Assembly (NCBI RefSeq): GCF_014066305.1
Contig: NW_023501047.1
Location: 186,001-250,000, forward strand
From: Letharia columbiana
Taxonomy: Eukaryota > Ascomycota > Lecanoromycetes > Lecanorales > Parmeliaceae
Length of the DNA stretch: 64,000 nucleotides
Reading direction: 5' to 3'
Below the pieces are notes generated by a model, which was not told the origin of the DNA, ran no database searches, and saw nothing but the letters and a program-made list of their open reading frames with translations. Positions 1 through 11,352 of the stretch are shown piece after piece (the first letter of the stretch is position 1; every line of letters starts with the position of its first letter). A program made the position numbers and the translations under genes.

Positions 1-431
1 AGGCAGCGAATGCATATGTATGAACTCGCCCGCTTTGCTATGTTCATGTAGATTGTAATGGGTTGTGTGTTTGTTCGGTGACGTTGCAGACGGTCAGGCT
101 TTCGACCTTGGGATAGGGTTAGGGCTTTTACATAACATGGATCGGAGCTTGGCAAGCATCATGCGCCGATGAGTCTCGGCAAAGGTTCCCAGCTCCAGCC
201 AGTGGTTGAGCAAATGTGATTTCCACCTCAATCACTCTCTCCAATGATTCACGATCCCCCAACTTGTACTCATGACTTTTCCCACTGCTTTGCCATCAGT
301 CAAGGTGGTCAACCAACGTGATATTCTTCTGAACCCTATTAATACCTTTCTTGAGCCTCGAAGCACAGAATCACAACCCTCTTGCGCCGCACTGGAGACT
401 ATTACTCTCCTTCACCGTTCGCACTGCAGAA
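1..431. other. 5' flank of the ING/PHD gene, no gene seen
   Basis: No convincing coding frame, RNA gene or repeat was found here. The stretch from about 180 to 430 is rich in C, T and A and is probably the promoter and 5' leader of the downstream PHD-finger gene. An in-frame open stretch reaches back to 351, but its residues do not look like the start of the family. Confidence 0.5.
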
Positions 432-2602
432 ATGAGGGCATTCTCGAATGCTACGATTGGCGACCAGCCTACAGCATCGAACAGACGCCAGCCTGTTCGT
501 CAAACACGTACCAATCCTGCTAGAACTGCTACAAATGTCGTCCAACCTCAGGCGGGCGCCCTCGCCCAAGCGCCAGACGTTGACCGCAACGCGAACCCGG
601 GATTTTATCCTGCCATTACACATTTCACAGATGCAATCACTGCATTACCAAAAGAAATGATTCGACATTACACCATGCTGAAAGAGGTTGATGCTAAGAC
701 ACATGGACCTGAAGCGCTCCTAGGGCAATACCTCAACGCAGCGCTGAAAGCTCCGAGCCCCCTTCAACAGCAGGCGTTTCGAACGCAAGCCAACAAAGCT
801 GAAAGTGCGACCCATAATGCAGCCTCAAACGGTCCACCTTCTTCAGACAACACTGGGAGTGGGTCCCAGCGCACTGCCTATGACGACCCTGCAAATTTAG
901 CTCGTCGAGGTCACTTTCACAATATGCGCTTAGCTATGCTCGAGATGCTCCAGACCCTCGACGAGAAGAACCACGTCTTGAACACCGCGATTGACAGCCT
1001 CGACAAACAAATGAAACGCTGCAACAGCTCCTACCCCCACATCGAGGACGAGATTAGCGAAGAAGCACGGTACGGTAGCTTGACCCATTGGGCTTATACA
1101 GATCAGAGCGCGGAGAAAAAGGGAATGATTGCGGGAGAGCGTACGAGACGAGCTGCGAATACAGCAGCAGCAGCAGCAGCCCAACAGGAGGCGGAAGGTG
1201 CGGCCATGCGAAGCGAAGCAAGACGTGAGGCCTTAGCAGCACGCAAGCAACGGAATCAACATGTGGACTCCGATTTCGATGATGGGCGAGCCATAAGTAA
1301 GAATCCTAAATCTGGCGGCAAAGGGCGAAAAGCTGCAGATGCAAATCTTGGCACAGCTGTAGGACTTGGAGTACTGAACGGAGCTACACCACCAAACAAG
1401 CGGCGCAAGGTCGAGAAAGCCACGGGAGGTCTACCTGCGGAGAGGGCGATGGCTTCAGTATACGGAGCAAATGGAGGCAATGGTCGGGGCCTTGCCAGCA
1501 GTCCTAGAGACATTCCTGGAAATGACGCCACTGGAAAGAAGAGAGGTCGTGGAGGAAATCTAGCGGTGAATGGGACTGTAAGAAAGAGGTAAGTGCAGTT
1601 GCGTTGCTGAGGTCCCATTCATGCTAAGGTTTTCGGTTCCAAGGACGAATACGAACGCATCGACTGTCAACCCACCATCTTTGGCCTCTTCACCGGTCGT
1701 CGCCACGTTTGCTGCCGCAAAGGATCGTGGAGGTAAGAGTCCGGCGCCGTCAATGATGCAACGGCTGCCATCGGCACGGGCTCGCCAGAACTCAACACAG
1801 TCCGCGGTGCAATTAGCCAGAAATCGGTCATCGTCGACGAATGTCAGGGCTACGAACGGCAACGGCCTGCACGGCACAACGGCAGATGTTGAAAAGGTGT
1901 CCGGTCTGACAGGTAGGACACCCGGAGATGTCAAAAGCACTATGAAAGAGACAGTCAACGCTAAGGGGGAGCACCTTGTCGAGGATATTGGTACTGGCGA
2001 CGGAGCGGGCGATCTGCGTGGTGCCCTTGTAGTGGGAAGCAGAAATACTGATCGTTTGAAGCGCGAAGAGACAGAGAACGGTTCTGGCAGAACTCGCGGC
2101 GACAGACCTCCATCGATATCTGTCTCTACTCGAGGAGGGAACAGCAAGGGACCCTCGAAGACCGCGACACCTATCAATGCCAGCTTTGCAGAACCGCATA
2201 GGACTCGAGGACCACGCGCTTCAGACGCACCGCTCAAGCGATCTCACAAGAAAGGAGCGGGCCTGGCGGCTCAGATCGCAGCCGCAGCTGCAGCGCAAGA
2301 CGGTGAAGACTCTTCAATGCAAGGTGAAGAAGACGAAGAGGATGGACCAGGACAGGAACGGTACTGCTACTGCGACGGGGTCAGCTATGGCGAAATGGTT
2401 GGCTGCGATGGTGACAATTGCGAGAGAGAATGGTTCCACCTGGATTGTGTGGGGCTGAGTAGGGCACCCGCAAAGAATGGTAAGTCTTCTTTGCATCTTG
2501 AAAACTCGTGGACTCTGCTAAACCGTAACAGCGAAATGGTACTGTGACGAGTGTAAAGAAAATCTCAAGAGCGCCAAGTTCAATGGCGCCAACGGGAGGT
2601 GA
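432..2602 (+). CDS. ING-family PHD-finger chromatin protein (Yng/Pho23 type)
   Basis: Three exons are inferred: 432-1588, 1644-2479 and 2532-2602, giving 687 residues. The first intron could also end at 1628, in the same phase. The start at 432 is chosen because residues from MRAFSNATIGDQP onward look like the family N-terminus. The N-terminal ING region includes PAITHFTDAITALPKEMIRH and LKEVDAKTHGPEALLGQ. A long basic, low-complexity linker follows, then a C-terminal PHD finger: CYCDG..., GCDGDNC, WFHLDCVGL, and WYCDEC read across the last intron. ING proteins are known as histone H3K4me3-reading subunits of acetyltransferase or deacetylase complexes, so a nuclear chromatin role is inferred. 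Which yeast paralogue it matches (Yng1, Yng2 or Pho23) cannot be decided by eye. Confidence 0.88.
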
Positions 2603-3221
2603 CATCGGTTACCATTTTTGGGCACCCAGCATCTGAAAGCATGATAGCACGGCGTCTATGATGGAAGGAATGGTTTTAATATGCGGCAATGCTGTCTGGT
2701 AAGATAGTATCCCACAAGAGGCTGCCTCATCGTAAATGGTCGATGATTTGTATTTACGCTCATATGATGGCGAATCTTCTCAATGAAGTTTCTTTAACTG
2801 ATGACAGAGACCTCTCCTATATGCTTCAAGCTTCGACGATTGGCAAACCCAATAATAGTCCACGAGACAACACCGAGCTGAGTGAGCCATAGAATCAGTG
2901 TTAGCACTCAGCACAGTGGCGGAATGCCAAGCCGCTGTCGATAGGGCTGAACGGACCGCGAAAAGAAAAAGTACCGACAAAACGCAGTCAACAGGACAAC
3001 CAGCAACAAATTCTTTGGCCCAATTCCACGCTGTGCGTCTTTCAGCATGGCTGGATACCGCGGTGGAGTTCCGGGTTCCGGTAGGAGGACATAATATAAC
3101 ATAGCATTGCCCAGCCCCTTGCTCCAAGATCATCTTCCGAAGTGCACTTTTCCTCGCAACAGCTCTGCTCACTTCAACAGCTTACATGAGAGCAACTTGA
3201 AAGCGAAGACCAATATCAGCC
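2603..3221. other. Intergenic spacer between two + strand genes
   Basis: It holds the 3' end of the PHD-finger gene and the promoter of the cis-prenyltransferase gene. Only short shadow frames occur on both strands, and none resembles a known protein. No repeat was noticed. Confidence 0.5.
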
Positions 3222-4389
3222 ATGCCTTCCATGCACCTTTCTCAAATCCGAAGATGGCTTTTACAGTCTCCTCCCGTGGAGTGGGGCATAATGCAGCTCC
3301 GCGAGCTCCTAATCGGTGCTTTGCGGCAGGGACCTATACCTCAGCATGTAGCCTTCGTGATGGACGGAAACCGACGTTTTGCAAGGACGCATGGAATAGA
3401 GACGTTGGAAGGGCATAATTTGGGCTTCGAAGCATTGGCGCGAGTGAGTCGCCGGTTCAACGTCTGGACATCGAGCAATTGAGCTAACATGCTTGACTTT
3501 GTGCCAGATCCTCGAAGTCTGCTACAAATCTGGCGTCAAAGTCGTCACAATCTACGCTTTCAGCATCGAGAATTTCAAGCGGTCGAAATACGAGGTCGAC
3601 GCGCTTATGGAAATGGCGAAAGTAAAGCTATCACAGTTAGCACAGCATGGCGACCTGCTAGACAGGTACGGAGCCTGCATCAAGGTCCTGGGGCAGCGCG
3701 AGCTTGTGAAACCAGACGTTCTCAAAGCTGTTGATCGAGCTGTTGCCATGACCGAGCACAACAAAGATGCGATCCTGAATGTCTGCTTCCCATACACCTC
3801 CCATGACGAGATCACCACGGCCATAAGAAACACCGTGATCGAGTATTCCAAACCTCTACCCTCACAGAACCGTTCCTTCTCCGAGTCGCATATCGCCCAT
3901 ACCATCCGATCTCGACATCTCTCAGCTGCCACTCCGAAGGCTGGATCACATTCTCCTTCCCTGGGCGCTACTTCCGACACGGAAGACTCCGTTCCATCGG
4001 CTTCTTCGTCTACCACTCTACATCCTGAGTCTCCATCCGATCCCACGCCTCTAGACGACGATGGAGATGGCAAATACCGCGAAACGTATCCTGATCCTGA
4101 AACCATCACACCTAGTATCTTGAATGATCACATGTATACTGCCGGCCTCCCTCCTTTGGAGCTACTAGTGCGGACGTCTGGGGTGGAGAGACTCAGTGAT
4201 TTCCTGCTTTGGCAATGTCACCAAAATACGGAGATTGTGTTTCTGGAAACCCTATGGCCTGAATTTGACCTATGGACGTTTCTACCTGTATTAGTGGAAT
4301 GGCAGTGGAAACGGCGAAAAGGAGTTGAGAGACAACTGGAAATCCGCAACGAAACTGACGGAAGGACTTTGAAGATCAAGGACCGATGA
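3222..4389 (+). CDS. cis-prenyltransferase, dehydrodolichyl diphosphate synthase (Rer2/Srt1 type)
   Basis: Two exons, 3222-3443 and 3508-4389, are joined in phase 0 (64-nt intron, branch site near 3483) and give 367 residues. The enzyme adds isopentenyl diphosphate units in cis to farnesyl diphosphate to build the dolichol precursor for N-glycosylation, at the ER membrane. The family signature FVMDGNRRFA carries the catalytic Asp at residue 48. It is followed by GHNLGFEAL, TIYAFSIENFKR and, near residue 296, RTSGVERLSDFLLWQ, then the C-terminal WPEFDLWTFLPVLVEWQ. Residues about 188-273 are a Ser/Pro/Asp-rich insertion before the RTSG motif, long for the family. The Nus1-like partner is not in this window. 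Confidence 0.93.
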
Positions 4390-5354
4390 TGCATGATGCC
4401 CATAGATAAAAGATAGATCAAAATAGACTTTGTTTCGCTTACTTTACCCTTGCTCCTTTTTGTCGCATATTGCATGCGTCTGACCTGCATTAGAGGTGTT
4501 CGCGGACCTGCGAACCGGAGGCTCCTCGGCTATTATAGCTGGAGAATGCGGCCTTGGCACTCTCGGCAAAAGTGATGTAAGGTACCCTAAAATAAATATC
4601 TACGAGTAGAGTTCAATTGCCTCAATATCAATATAGATTCTTAAAAAACTCGCACAGTATCGAATTTAGATACTCTATGACAATAACCATTGATAGCTAA
4701 CTCGTATTCTTTACTTTTAATAGATTCGTACGTATATGTAAAATACCGAGGCCTATCTTGAAAACTAATATCGAAGTCGAATATGGTATGCTGGTATTCG
4801 GTGCTATTACACACGGAAATCTATCACGAATATCAAGCAAGGTCTTAGCATTTTCGGAGCGTGCTGCGGCAGAGAATTTTGTAGAATAGCCACTACGACG
4901 TGGGCTTTCGGAGAAGAACGGACAACAATAGAGAAGAACGGAGAAGGATGGCCACTGCGCCGTGGGCTTCAGGGACTGCGACGTGTGTGTGTGACACGTC
5001 GGATTATTGATGTATCGTAATATATTTATGTTTACATTAAAAACACGTTGCTAAATTCATGGATTGAGCTCGAACTAGTGTAAATCCGGGTAACTTGATT
5101 GAAATCGGGTAAACCTGACTGTAATGTAAGATTTTGCGGTCAGACGTGCTCCGTATTAAGCAAGAAGGGGTTACCCCGAAGGGGCTTAGCCAGCGAAGAA
5201 GGGACCAGATTCCCAATACACTACTAACCGTGCCTTGCTTTCTACACCCGTTTCATAGTGGAATCCATCGTGGAATTCGGATGACTTTCCCATGACACAA
5301 TGCCTTCACCATTGAATCCACAAACGCTTCGGGCATCTGCTCGAAGCCACGACA
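4390..5354. other. AT-rich gene-free stretch with degenerate repeat debris
   Basis: About 4575-4870 is clearly AT-rich. At 4888-4975 a GCCACTACGACGTGGGCTT-like unit recurs imperfectly (near 4889 and 4950), with AGAGAAGAACGGA repeats between. Near 5165-5215 lies a GGGGTTACCCCGAAGGGG segment ending in GATTCCCAATACA, which looks like the end of a long terminal repeat. That reading is a guess from sequence style only. No transposase or reverse transcriptase frame was seen. Confidence 0.4.
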
Positions 5355-6752
5355 ATGCTCTCTTTTTGCCTGCACCGACGCAGCCTCTCTATCCTTATAT
5401 TCCCCTTCATCATCGTCACAGCTCTCATCATTACACAAACCGACCTCCACCATAGCATTCCCGGGCCGCTTGGACGCACCAAACAACCCATACCTACCGT
5501 GAAACCGACACCTCTTCACAAACCTATCTCCACCGCGACTCCTACACCAGTCATAGACGCCTTTCCTCTCGCAGCATCTGCGAAATCCCCAGCTGACCTG
5601 CCTCCGATCCCATCATGGAACAATCCTCCCACTCCTCATGTCAATGAATCGACTCCACTCTTCATTGGCTTCACGCGCAATTGGCCTCTCCTTCAACAGA
5701 CTGTCGTATCTTACATCACAGCAGGATGGCCTCCAGAAGACATCTACGTGATCGAGAACACTGGAGTAATGCATTCGAACCGCAATAACCTCCTCACCCT
5801 TCAAAACCCTTTCTATCTCGACCATCACCGATTAACCAAGATCTTATCTGTCAATGTCATCTCCACGCCTACTCTCTTCACTTTCGCTCAATTGCAAAAT
5901 TTCTATACATTTACAGCATTGGAGAACAACTGGTCGCATTACTGGTGGGCTCATATGGACACGGTCGTGCTCAGCGACGAGGAATGGAATGGCGAACCCT
6001 ACAAGTCGCTTTATATGCGTGCTGTAGATGCTTTAAGGGAAACGCTGGATCCTGCCTGGGGTCCACTTGCTACGCGGTGGTTTGCGTACGACAAATTAGC
6101 GTTAGTGCGTACCCAGGCATTCGTGGAGCTTGGGGGGTGGGATACTATGATTCCTTTCTACATGACCGATTGCGACATGCATGAACGACTATGGATGAGG
6201 AAATTCAGGATCGAAGGCGCAGAGGCAGGAAGGGTGTGGGATGTTCATACCTCCCTGGACGATCTAGAGCGACTATACAAACGCGGTGCTGATCCTCCAA
6301 AGACGACGGCAAAGAGAGAAGGCGCCACAGAAATCCTTCCCCGAGAGCCAGAAGGTCAACGCAACTCTGCCGTCTATCAGGAGCTTGTGCATAGCCTCAA
6401 CATTCTGCAGGACCTCAAATCGAATGCCGAAGGCGGCCGGAACACCTGGCAAGCACGGCAGCGTGGAGGTCACGGCGAACCCTTTTATAGAGACCCCGAG
6501 GGCTTTGAAAAGGGAATCTGGATGTGGATGGACTTCGGCCGTGACGTGTATACGGAAAAATGGGGCAGGGGACCATGTAACCTGAGGGAAGCAGGGTTGG
6601 TAGAGGAAGATGCATGGAGGCTCGTCAAGGACTGGGAGAATCCCGATGTCCAGAAGCAATTCAGGCTCGATAGGGAAAAGGAAGCCAAAGAGCAAGTGAT
6701 CAAGGAGAAGGCAGAGGAGAAGGAGGGGGCGAAGGAGAAGACTTCTGTATGA
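5355..6752 (+). CDS. Type II membrane glycosyltransferase-like protein
   Basis: A single exon encodes 465 residues. A short basic N-terminus is followed by one hydrophobic anchor (about residues 9-28) and a Pro/Thr-rich stem to about residue 100, the layout of a Golgi or ER type II enzyme. The lumenal domain has PLFIGFTRNWPLLQQTVVSY and EDIYVIENTG, then HYWWAHMDTVVLSDEEW (HMD at 200-202 as the likely DxD-type metal site), GGWDTMIPFYMTDCDMHERL (271-274) and WDVHTSLDDLERLY. This is the order expected of a GT-A fold transferase. The C-terminus from about residue 430 is a Lys/Glu-rich coil. Donor and acceptor are unknown. The protein resembles conserved uncharacterised fungal proteins, so the general class is more certain than any specific reaction. 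Confidence 0.75.
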   Translation: MLSFCLHRRSLSILIFPFIIVTALIITQTDLHHSIPGPLGRTKQPIPTVKPTPLHKPISTATPTPVIDAFPLAASAKSPADLPPIPSWNNPPTPHVNESTPLFIGFTRNWPLLQQTVVSYITAGWPPEDIYVIENTGVMHSNRNNLLTLQNPFYLDHHRLTKILSVNVISTPTLFTFAQLQNFYTFTALENNWSHYWWAHMDTVVLSDEEWNGEPYKSLYMRAVDALRETLDPAWGPLATRWFAYDKLALVRTQAFVELGGWDTMIPFYMTDCDMHERLWMRKFRIEGAEAGRVWDVHTSLDDLERLYKRGADPPKTTAKREGATEILPREPEGQRNSAVYQELVHSLNILQDLKSNAEGGRNTWQARQRGGHGEPFYRDPEGFEKGIWMWMDFGRDVYTEKWGRGPCNLREAGLVEEDAWRLVKDWENPDVQKQFRLDREKEAKEQVIKEKAEEKEGAKEKTSV

Positions 6753-7244
6753 AAGATTTGAGTAAGCTCACGCAGCTATTCGATGTTGCCAAGCGGGTCG
6801 GGTGTATGAAAGAGCATAGCAATGGCGTTCGGGGTCCAAGCAAGTACATATACCCAGGTGGCAGTCGCTTTCCAGTACATAGCAGCAACCGTATTCTCTA
6901 TGACCAAGAATTGCAATTTCATTTCTCTTGCAAGGCTCAATCTGATGTGGGAGACATTACTTTATTTAGTAGTACTATTTGAGTCTCGACTCTCGAGTCC
7001 AGACATTCTTAAACCCGAAAGGCCCGCGCTCGGCATTGACCGCCGCTTTTAGTGACGTTTTTGCAATGGCCATTTGTGCGGCCCCATACCCTTTGTTATT
7101 CTCACATTCGAGTACCACACAACCTCTCCACCTTTTTCTAAACTTATACGCGAGTCAATGCTGGTAGTTGACTATAGCGCTATGCTTTTGCCTACCTTCC
7201 TGAAGCGAGCCTAGCCTTTCCTGCCCAAGAGGCCTTTTCCAACA
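6753..7244. other. Intergenic spacer and promoter of the 1173-residue protein gene
   Basis: No coding frame of substance was seen. The last 150 bases are CT-rich (for example near 7120-7240), as in many mould promoters close to the transcript start. Confidence 0.45.
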
Positions 7245-10200
7245 ATGTTCTCCTACCTTCACGGCATACGGCCCAACAACAGACGCTCAGCTATCCCACA
7301 AGCTTCCCCTCCCTCCCAAAGTACTGCCTCAAGATACTATCATGAGGGCTTTCCACCACCCCAAGGTCCTCCAACCTTCAACCTGGATCCCCCGCGTCCA
7401 CGATCCTCTCAAACCAACAGTCTCAATGACTCGCCCGTCTCACCCAATCCCCCAGTATTGCCACCAATACCACGCGTTGCTTCCCAAAGAGATTCGGAAA
7501 GAGCAGAGGCAAGAGATGCTTGGACTCACAGAGAAGAACCTGCACCTTCGGAACCCCAAAAGCGCCCCCCACAACAAGTTCCATCAGTCCCACCAGTACC
7601 TGTGCCGAGCAACAGCTGCAGTACCTCAATGGCACCGAAAGATCACCCGAATAGAACATCTGGAGGCTTTGGGACCGGGACATTACCGACGCATTCAGAT
7701 CAAAGCCAACCCCAGATTTCTACAGGCAGGCCAAGGCGGCCAATAGATGCAGCTTACGAGTCCATGCGATCTTACAGCGAGCCGCTTGGTCGACAATCTT
7801 TACGAACTGCGCCAGAAAGTCAACTATATATTCCTGAACCGTTACGGCGCCCTCCACCACCACCGCCAAAACACTCCCATCACGAACCTGAACACCAACG
7901 GCAGGCTCCACCTCAGCCCGGCAAGCCCCATCACCAAGCGCAGCCAACGACAAGTCAGAACCGTTATGCCAAGACTAGGCTCAATCTTCTCAATCCAATG
8001 TCTCTTCTGGCGCGTCGAAGGTCGTCCCAAGCAGTGGAAGAAGCATATTCACAGAGTCAGACTACATCTGGCATGCGGCTGCCGGATGACTATGACCCAA
8101 GGATACGTGGTAAATTAGTTCACGACTTCAGTGCTCCTCGGCCAGGCCGCAACAATTCGTCCAGTGAATCCAGTATACCAATAGTACAGACCAAGGAAAA
8201 GGGAGGGTCGTCGGAAATTAGCCAAAAAAGGATCTCTCCAAACCCGGGTTCTTCATTCCTAGAGGACGAAAGCCCTAGCAGCACCGAGAGAGAGCATACT
8301 CCAGTCTTTAAGGAGAACTTTGACGATAACATAGAGGCATGGCATGACGATCTTGACAGTCCCGCCAAACGGCGGACGTCAGCATTCATGTACAAGATGT
8401 CTCTCCAAGAGTCTCGGCCAGAACCAGATCCATCGTCCTTGCCGGCTTTCGCACGTGCACTGCCCCCGAAAGTGCCCCCCAAGGCCGGTCAAACATTTTC
8501 AAGCAGTATCGACGCCATTCGGAAAACCTCTTCTCCCCCTCCAAGGCCTCCTCTTGACAAGGTGCTGGAAACTCCCCTCCCAAACCAAGAATCTGCTCAA
8601 CCATATCCAGCTATGTCGCCACCAAAAGCTCGATCTCGATCTACTTCGCTTTCCGATCCGAATTTCGAAGGTCCAGGATCTCCACGTCGCTACAAAAGCA
8701 ACGCGTCTCGTTTCAGCTTCGACCTTGCCGGCGTAGGCTCAGCTGCTCAGGAACAGCTACTGGAAGAGAGGCACCGGCAGCAGAAAGCCAAACGGAAACA
8801 ACGTGAGAGTGTACTCTCTGATGGCAATGAATTGTATGACGAGGATGAATATGCTGATTATGGTGACATGGAGGACGATGATGGCTTGGAGGAAAAGATA
8901 CCCGGCGTCAATGCTGATGATGAAGACTTCGAATTGCCTGTCATGCAACAAGCCCCAGAGTTGAACTTTATACTACCTAACAAGTCTCCGCTCGACAGCG
9001 ACTCCGGTCCTGTGAGCACAGGTCTCACTTCACCGGGCACGCTGCGCGACAGTCAAAGTCAGCCGAATGGCGTTGTAGTCTTAAATGCGTCACCGAAATT
9101 AGCCCAGCTACAGCTCGAAGTATTTCAGAGTCCATCGAAAGAGGAAAACTCGCGTCCGAAATCCGTCCCTGGTGTAGCAAGTGATCCAGGTTTCAACGTA
9201 CAGCCTCTGCCACGAGAGACTGCATCCGAAAGCAATCTCGTTGGTTTGCCAAGCCGTTATGAATGTCAAGATTATGATGATGATATGTACTTCGATGATG
9301 GAATGATCGAAGACATCGATGATGGAGAGAATCAAGGCTTTGATGAATCAGTGTTCGATGACGATACGAGCAGAGTGTATGGACTGCCGCTGAGAGATTT
9401 GAAGCCTCTACCGGCGCCTCAAAACCCAAACAACCTTATGATAGGCCAGACCAAAGGACAAGAAACTCATGTGGCTCGCCAGCCCTTGAACAATCATGAC
9501 CCTAGACATCCTACCCTGCCAGAATCGCCAGAAGATGATGCTACTGCGGCCGAATTGAGGGACTCAGTAACAGATCTGAAGCAGCCGACGCGACGAAGCT
9601 TTAGCCAAGCTGCTGGTCTTACGCAAGACAACCTGGGCCTACATGATCAACTAGCAATGGCGGCCAATCAAGCAGAGCTCGCTGGACGGTTTCAGCGGTC
9701 CTACAGTCTGGCAAGCACCCATGAGTCCAACGATGGTCTCGAGCCTTCGGCGCAGATGCATGGATATAACACCCAAATGACCCTGCCTGTGAACAGTCTC
9801 TCAGGGCCTAGGATGAGTGAAGATGCCGAAAATTTCGCCTTTGATGACGCCCACATGGGCTTCGACGATGAAGAAGCCGACGACACAATCATTGCAGCCG
9901 CTAATGCCGAAGCTCTCGAGAACGACGATGACGGGTTTTACGGCCAAGAATTTGGTTTCTTCGCTCGTGCATCCGGCTTCAACGAATCCGAATACGTGAA
10001 TGGTGGTTATTTTGGCCCCCGAGTGCTCGAGGGTATCCACAGGATGAACAGTGGCCGTGAAAACAAGGATCCCAGTCTCACGCCAATCACGGAACGGAGC
10101 GAATGGAGCAACCGCAACTCTGCCATCTCAGTTGCCATGCACGGCTATCCTCTTTCGGCGCAATATCCGTCGAATCCGCAATTAGCAAGCTTAATGAATC

Positions 10201-10766
10201 TTCCCGAAGACGAGATGTCGCTCGAAGCACTGCAGAAACTGCGCCGTGGAGCCTGGGATGGCAGTAACGGCAGTCTGCAAAGTAGCATCAATAGTCAAAA
10301 CAGCGGCTCGCCGCTAACCTTTCTCCAACAAGGCATGATGGTTCCGTCACTGCTACAACCAGCGGACGGTAACGGACACAATGTCAACGCCAGCAACCAA
10401 AACCTCGCAGGCTCTTTCCACAGCTTTTCCTCCAGTAACGGGCATCCGTCCTCAGTCGACAGTGATTCTTCTCCTTTGCTCGAAAGTCCCACCATAACTC
10501 TCTCCACCTCTCAACCCGGCCTCTACATACCACAGACGATGGATGCGCCACCGCCTCCACCAGCTGACAGTACGTCACCAGTGAGGAGGAGTGCCATTAT
10601 TGGGAAAAGTCCTTGGGCGCCGAGTCATAGTAGGAATAGCAGTGGAGCAGAAAGTGTGAGTTACAGGGAAGAAGGTGGAAATTGGGTATGTGAGAAACGA
10701 AGAGTGGATGCGACAGGGGAGATAGAGGTGTTCGGGAGGAGTGTTGTTGAAGGAGGAAGGATATGA
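7245..10766 (+). CDS. Large disordered fungal-specific protein with acidic blocks
   Basis: One uninterrupted exon encodes 1173 residues. The N-terminal third is Pro/Ser/Gln-rich and disordered, with polyproline tracts. Acidic blocks recur (around 8830-8940, 9270-9370 and 9820-9950), the last leading into DDDGFYGQEFGFFA, a motif I associate with a conserved family of fungal proteins sometimes labelled AGC-kinase C-terminal domain-containing. No kinase domain is present here. The C-terminus (NWVCEKRRVDATGEIEVFGR) looks ordered. There is no signal peptide or membrane segment. Molecular function is unknown, and a role as a regulatory scaffold would be a guess. Length, one start codon and steady codon use support a real gene. 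Confidence 0.85.
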   Translation: MFSYLHGIRPNNRRSAIPQASPPSQSTASRYYHEGFPPPQGPPTFNLDPPRPRSSQTNSLNDSPVSPNPPVLPPIPRVASQRDSERAEARDAWTHREEPAPSEPQKRPPQQVPSVPPVPVPSNSCSTSMAPKDHPNRTSGGFGTGTLPTHSDQSQPQISTGRPRRPIDAAYESMRSYSEPLGRQSLRTAPESQLYIPEPLRRPPPPPPKHSHHEPEHQRQAPPQPGKPHHQAQPTTSQNRYAKTRLNLLNPMSLLARRRSSQAVEEAYSQSQTTSGMRLPDDYDPRIRGKLVHDFSAPRPGRNNSSSESSIPIVQTKEKGGSSEISQKRISPNPGSSFLEDESPSSTEREHTPVFKENFDDNIEAWHDDLDSPAKRRTSAFMYKMSLQESRPEPDPSSLPAFARALPPKVPPKAGQTFSSSIDAIRKTSSPPPRPPLDKVLETPLPNQESAQPYPAMSPPKARSRSTSLSDPNFEGPGSPRRYKSNASRFSFDLAGVGSAAQEQLLEERHRQQKAKRKQRESVLSDGNELYDEDEYADYGDMEDDDGLEEKIPGVNADDEDFELPVMQQAPELNFILPNKSPLDSDSGPVSTGLTSPGTLRDSQSQPNGVVVLNASPKLAQLQLEVFQSPSKEENSRPKSVPGVASDPGFNVQPLPRETASESNLVGLPSRYECQDYDDDMYFDDGMIEDIDDGENQGFDESVFDDDTSRVYGLPLRDLKPLPAPQNPNNLMIGQTKGQETHVARQPLNNHDPRHPTLPESPEDDATAAELRDSVTDLKQPTRRSFSQAAGLTQDNLGLHDQLAMAANQAELAGRFQRSYSLASTHESNDGLEPSAQMHGYNTQMTLPVNSLSGPRMSEDAENFAFDDAHMGFDDEEADDTIIAAANAEALENDDDGFYGQEFGFFARASGFNESEYVNGGYFGPRVLEGIHRMNSGRENKDPSLTPITERSEWSNRNSAISVAMHGYPLSAQYPSNPQLASLMNLPEDEMSLEALQKLRRGAWDGSNGSLQSSINSQNSGSPLTFLQQGMMVPSLLQPADGNGHNVNASNQNLAGSFHSFSSSNGHPSSVDSDSSPLLESPTITLSTSQPGLYIPQTMDAPPPPPADSTSPVRRSAIIGKSPWAPSHSRNSSGAESVSYREEGGNWVCEKRRVDATGEIEVFGRSVVEGGRI

Positions 10767-11282
10767 TAAGGTAGTAAAATACTGATGAATATACTGAAAG
10801 GAGAATTACATATGGGAGGTCTCCATCAACGATCAGCGAGGAGTTTACACGACTTTGGGATGGATACTATGCTTCTAGAGATACCCAGCGGTGGATTACT
10901 CACTCGCTTTTGCTACGTAATGGGAGCATCTTGGCTAGTCGTCATGTATTTATTGAGAGAAGGTGGTGGCGATTGCAATACAATCTAATTTACCTCTATT
11001 AGTACCAACGTATCTCTACTTAACAAGTTATCTAGGGCCATCACCCTCCATACAACTGTCGAGTCCTTTCCCAGTCACGAGACAGTTCCACACCACCCTC
11101 CACTGCCATCTCAGCTCTAGAGAAGGTCTTTCCCAACCAGGTAGCAAGAGCACAACGGCCGGCTGACCGAATATAGAAACAAAAGCTCAAAAACCTCAAC
11201 GAACAACCTTCCTCAGCGCGCTCCCCCCATTTCCGCCACCCGGCGAGAAGTCAGGCATCCAGCCACACCAAGACGCGAGCAC

Positions 11283-11352
11283 GCCCTTCTTCTTCTTCTT
11301 CTTCTTCTTCTTCTCCTTCTTTCTCTTCTCCTTCTTCTTCTCCTTCTTCCCC
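11283..11352. repeat. (TTC)n microsatellite with TCC interruptions
   Basis: A pyrimidine run on the + strand starts with about nine uninterrupted TTC units and continues as TTCTCC variants. On the other strand it is a polypurine GAA tract. Confidence 0.9.

Noticed and set aside
1560..2237. 225-codon minus-strand frame
   Set aside because: It is antisense to the second exon of the PHD-finger gene, whose + strand frame has the clear domain and splice sites.
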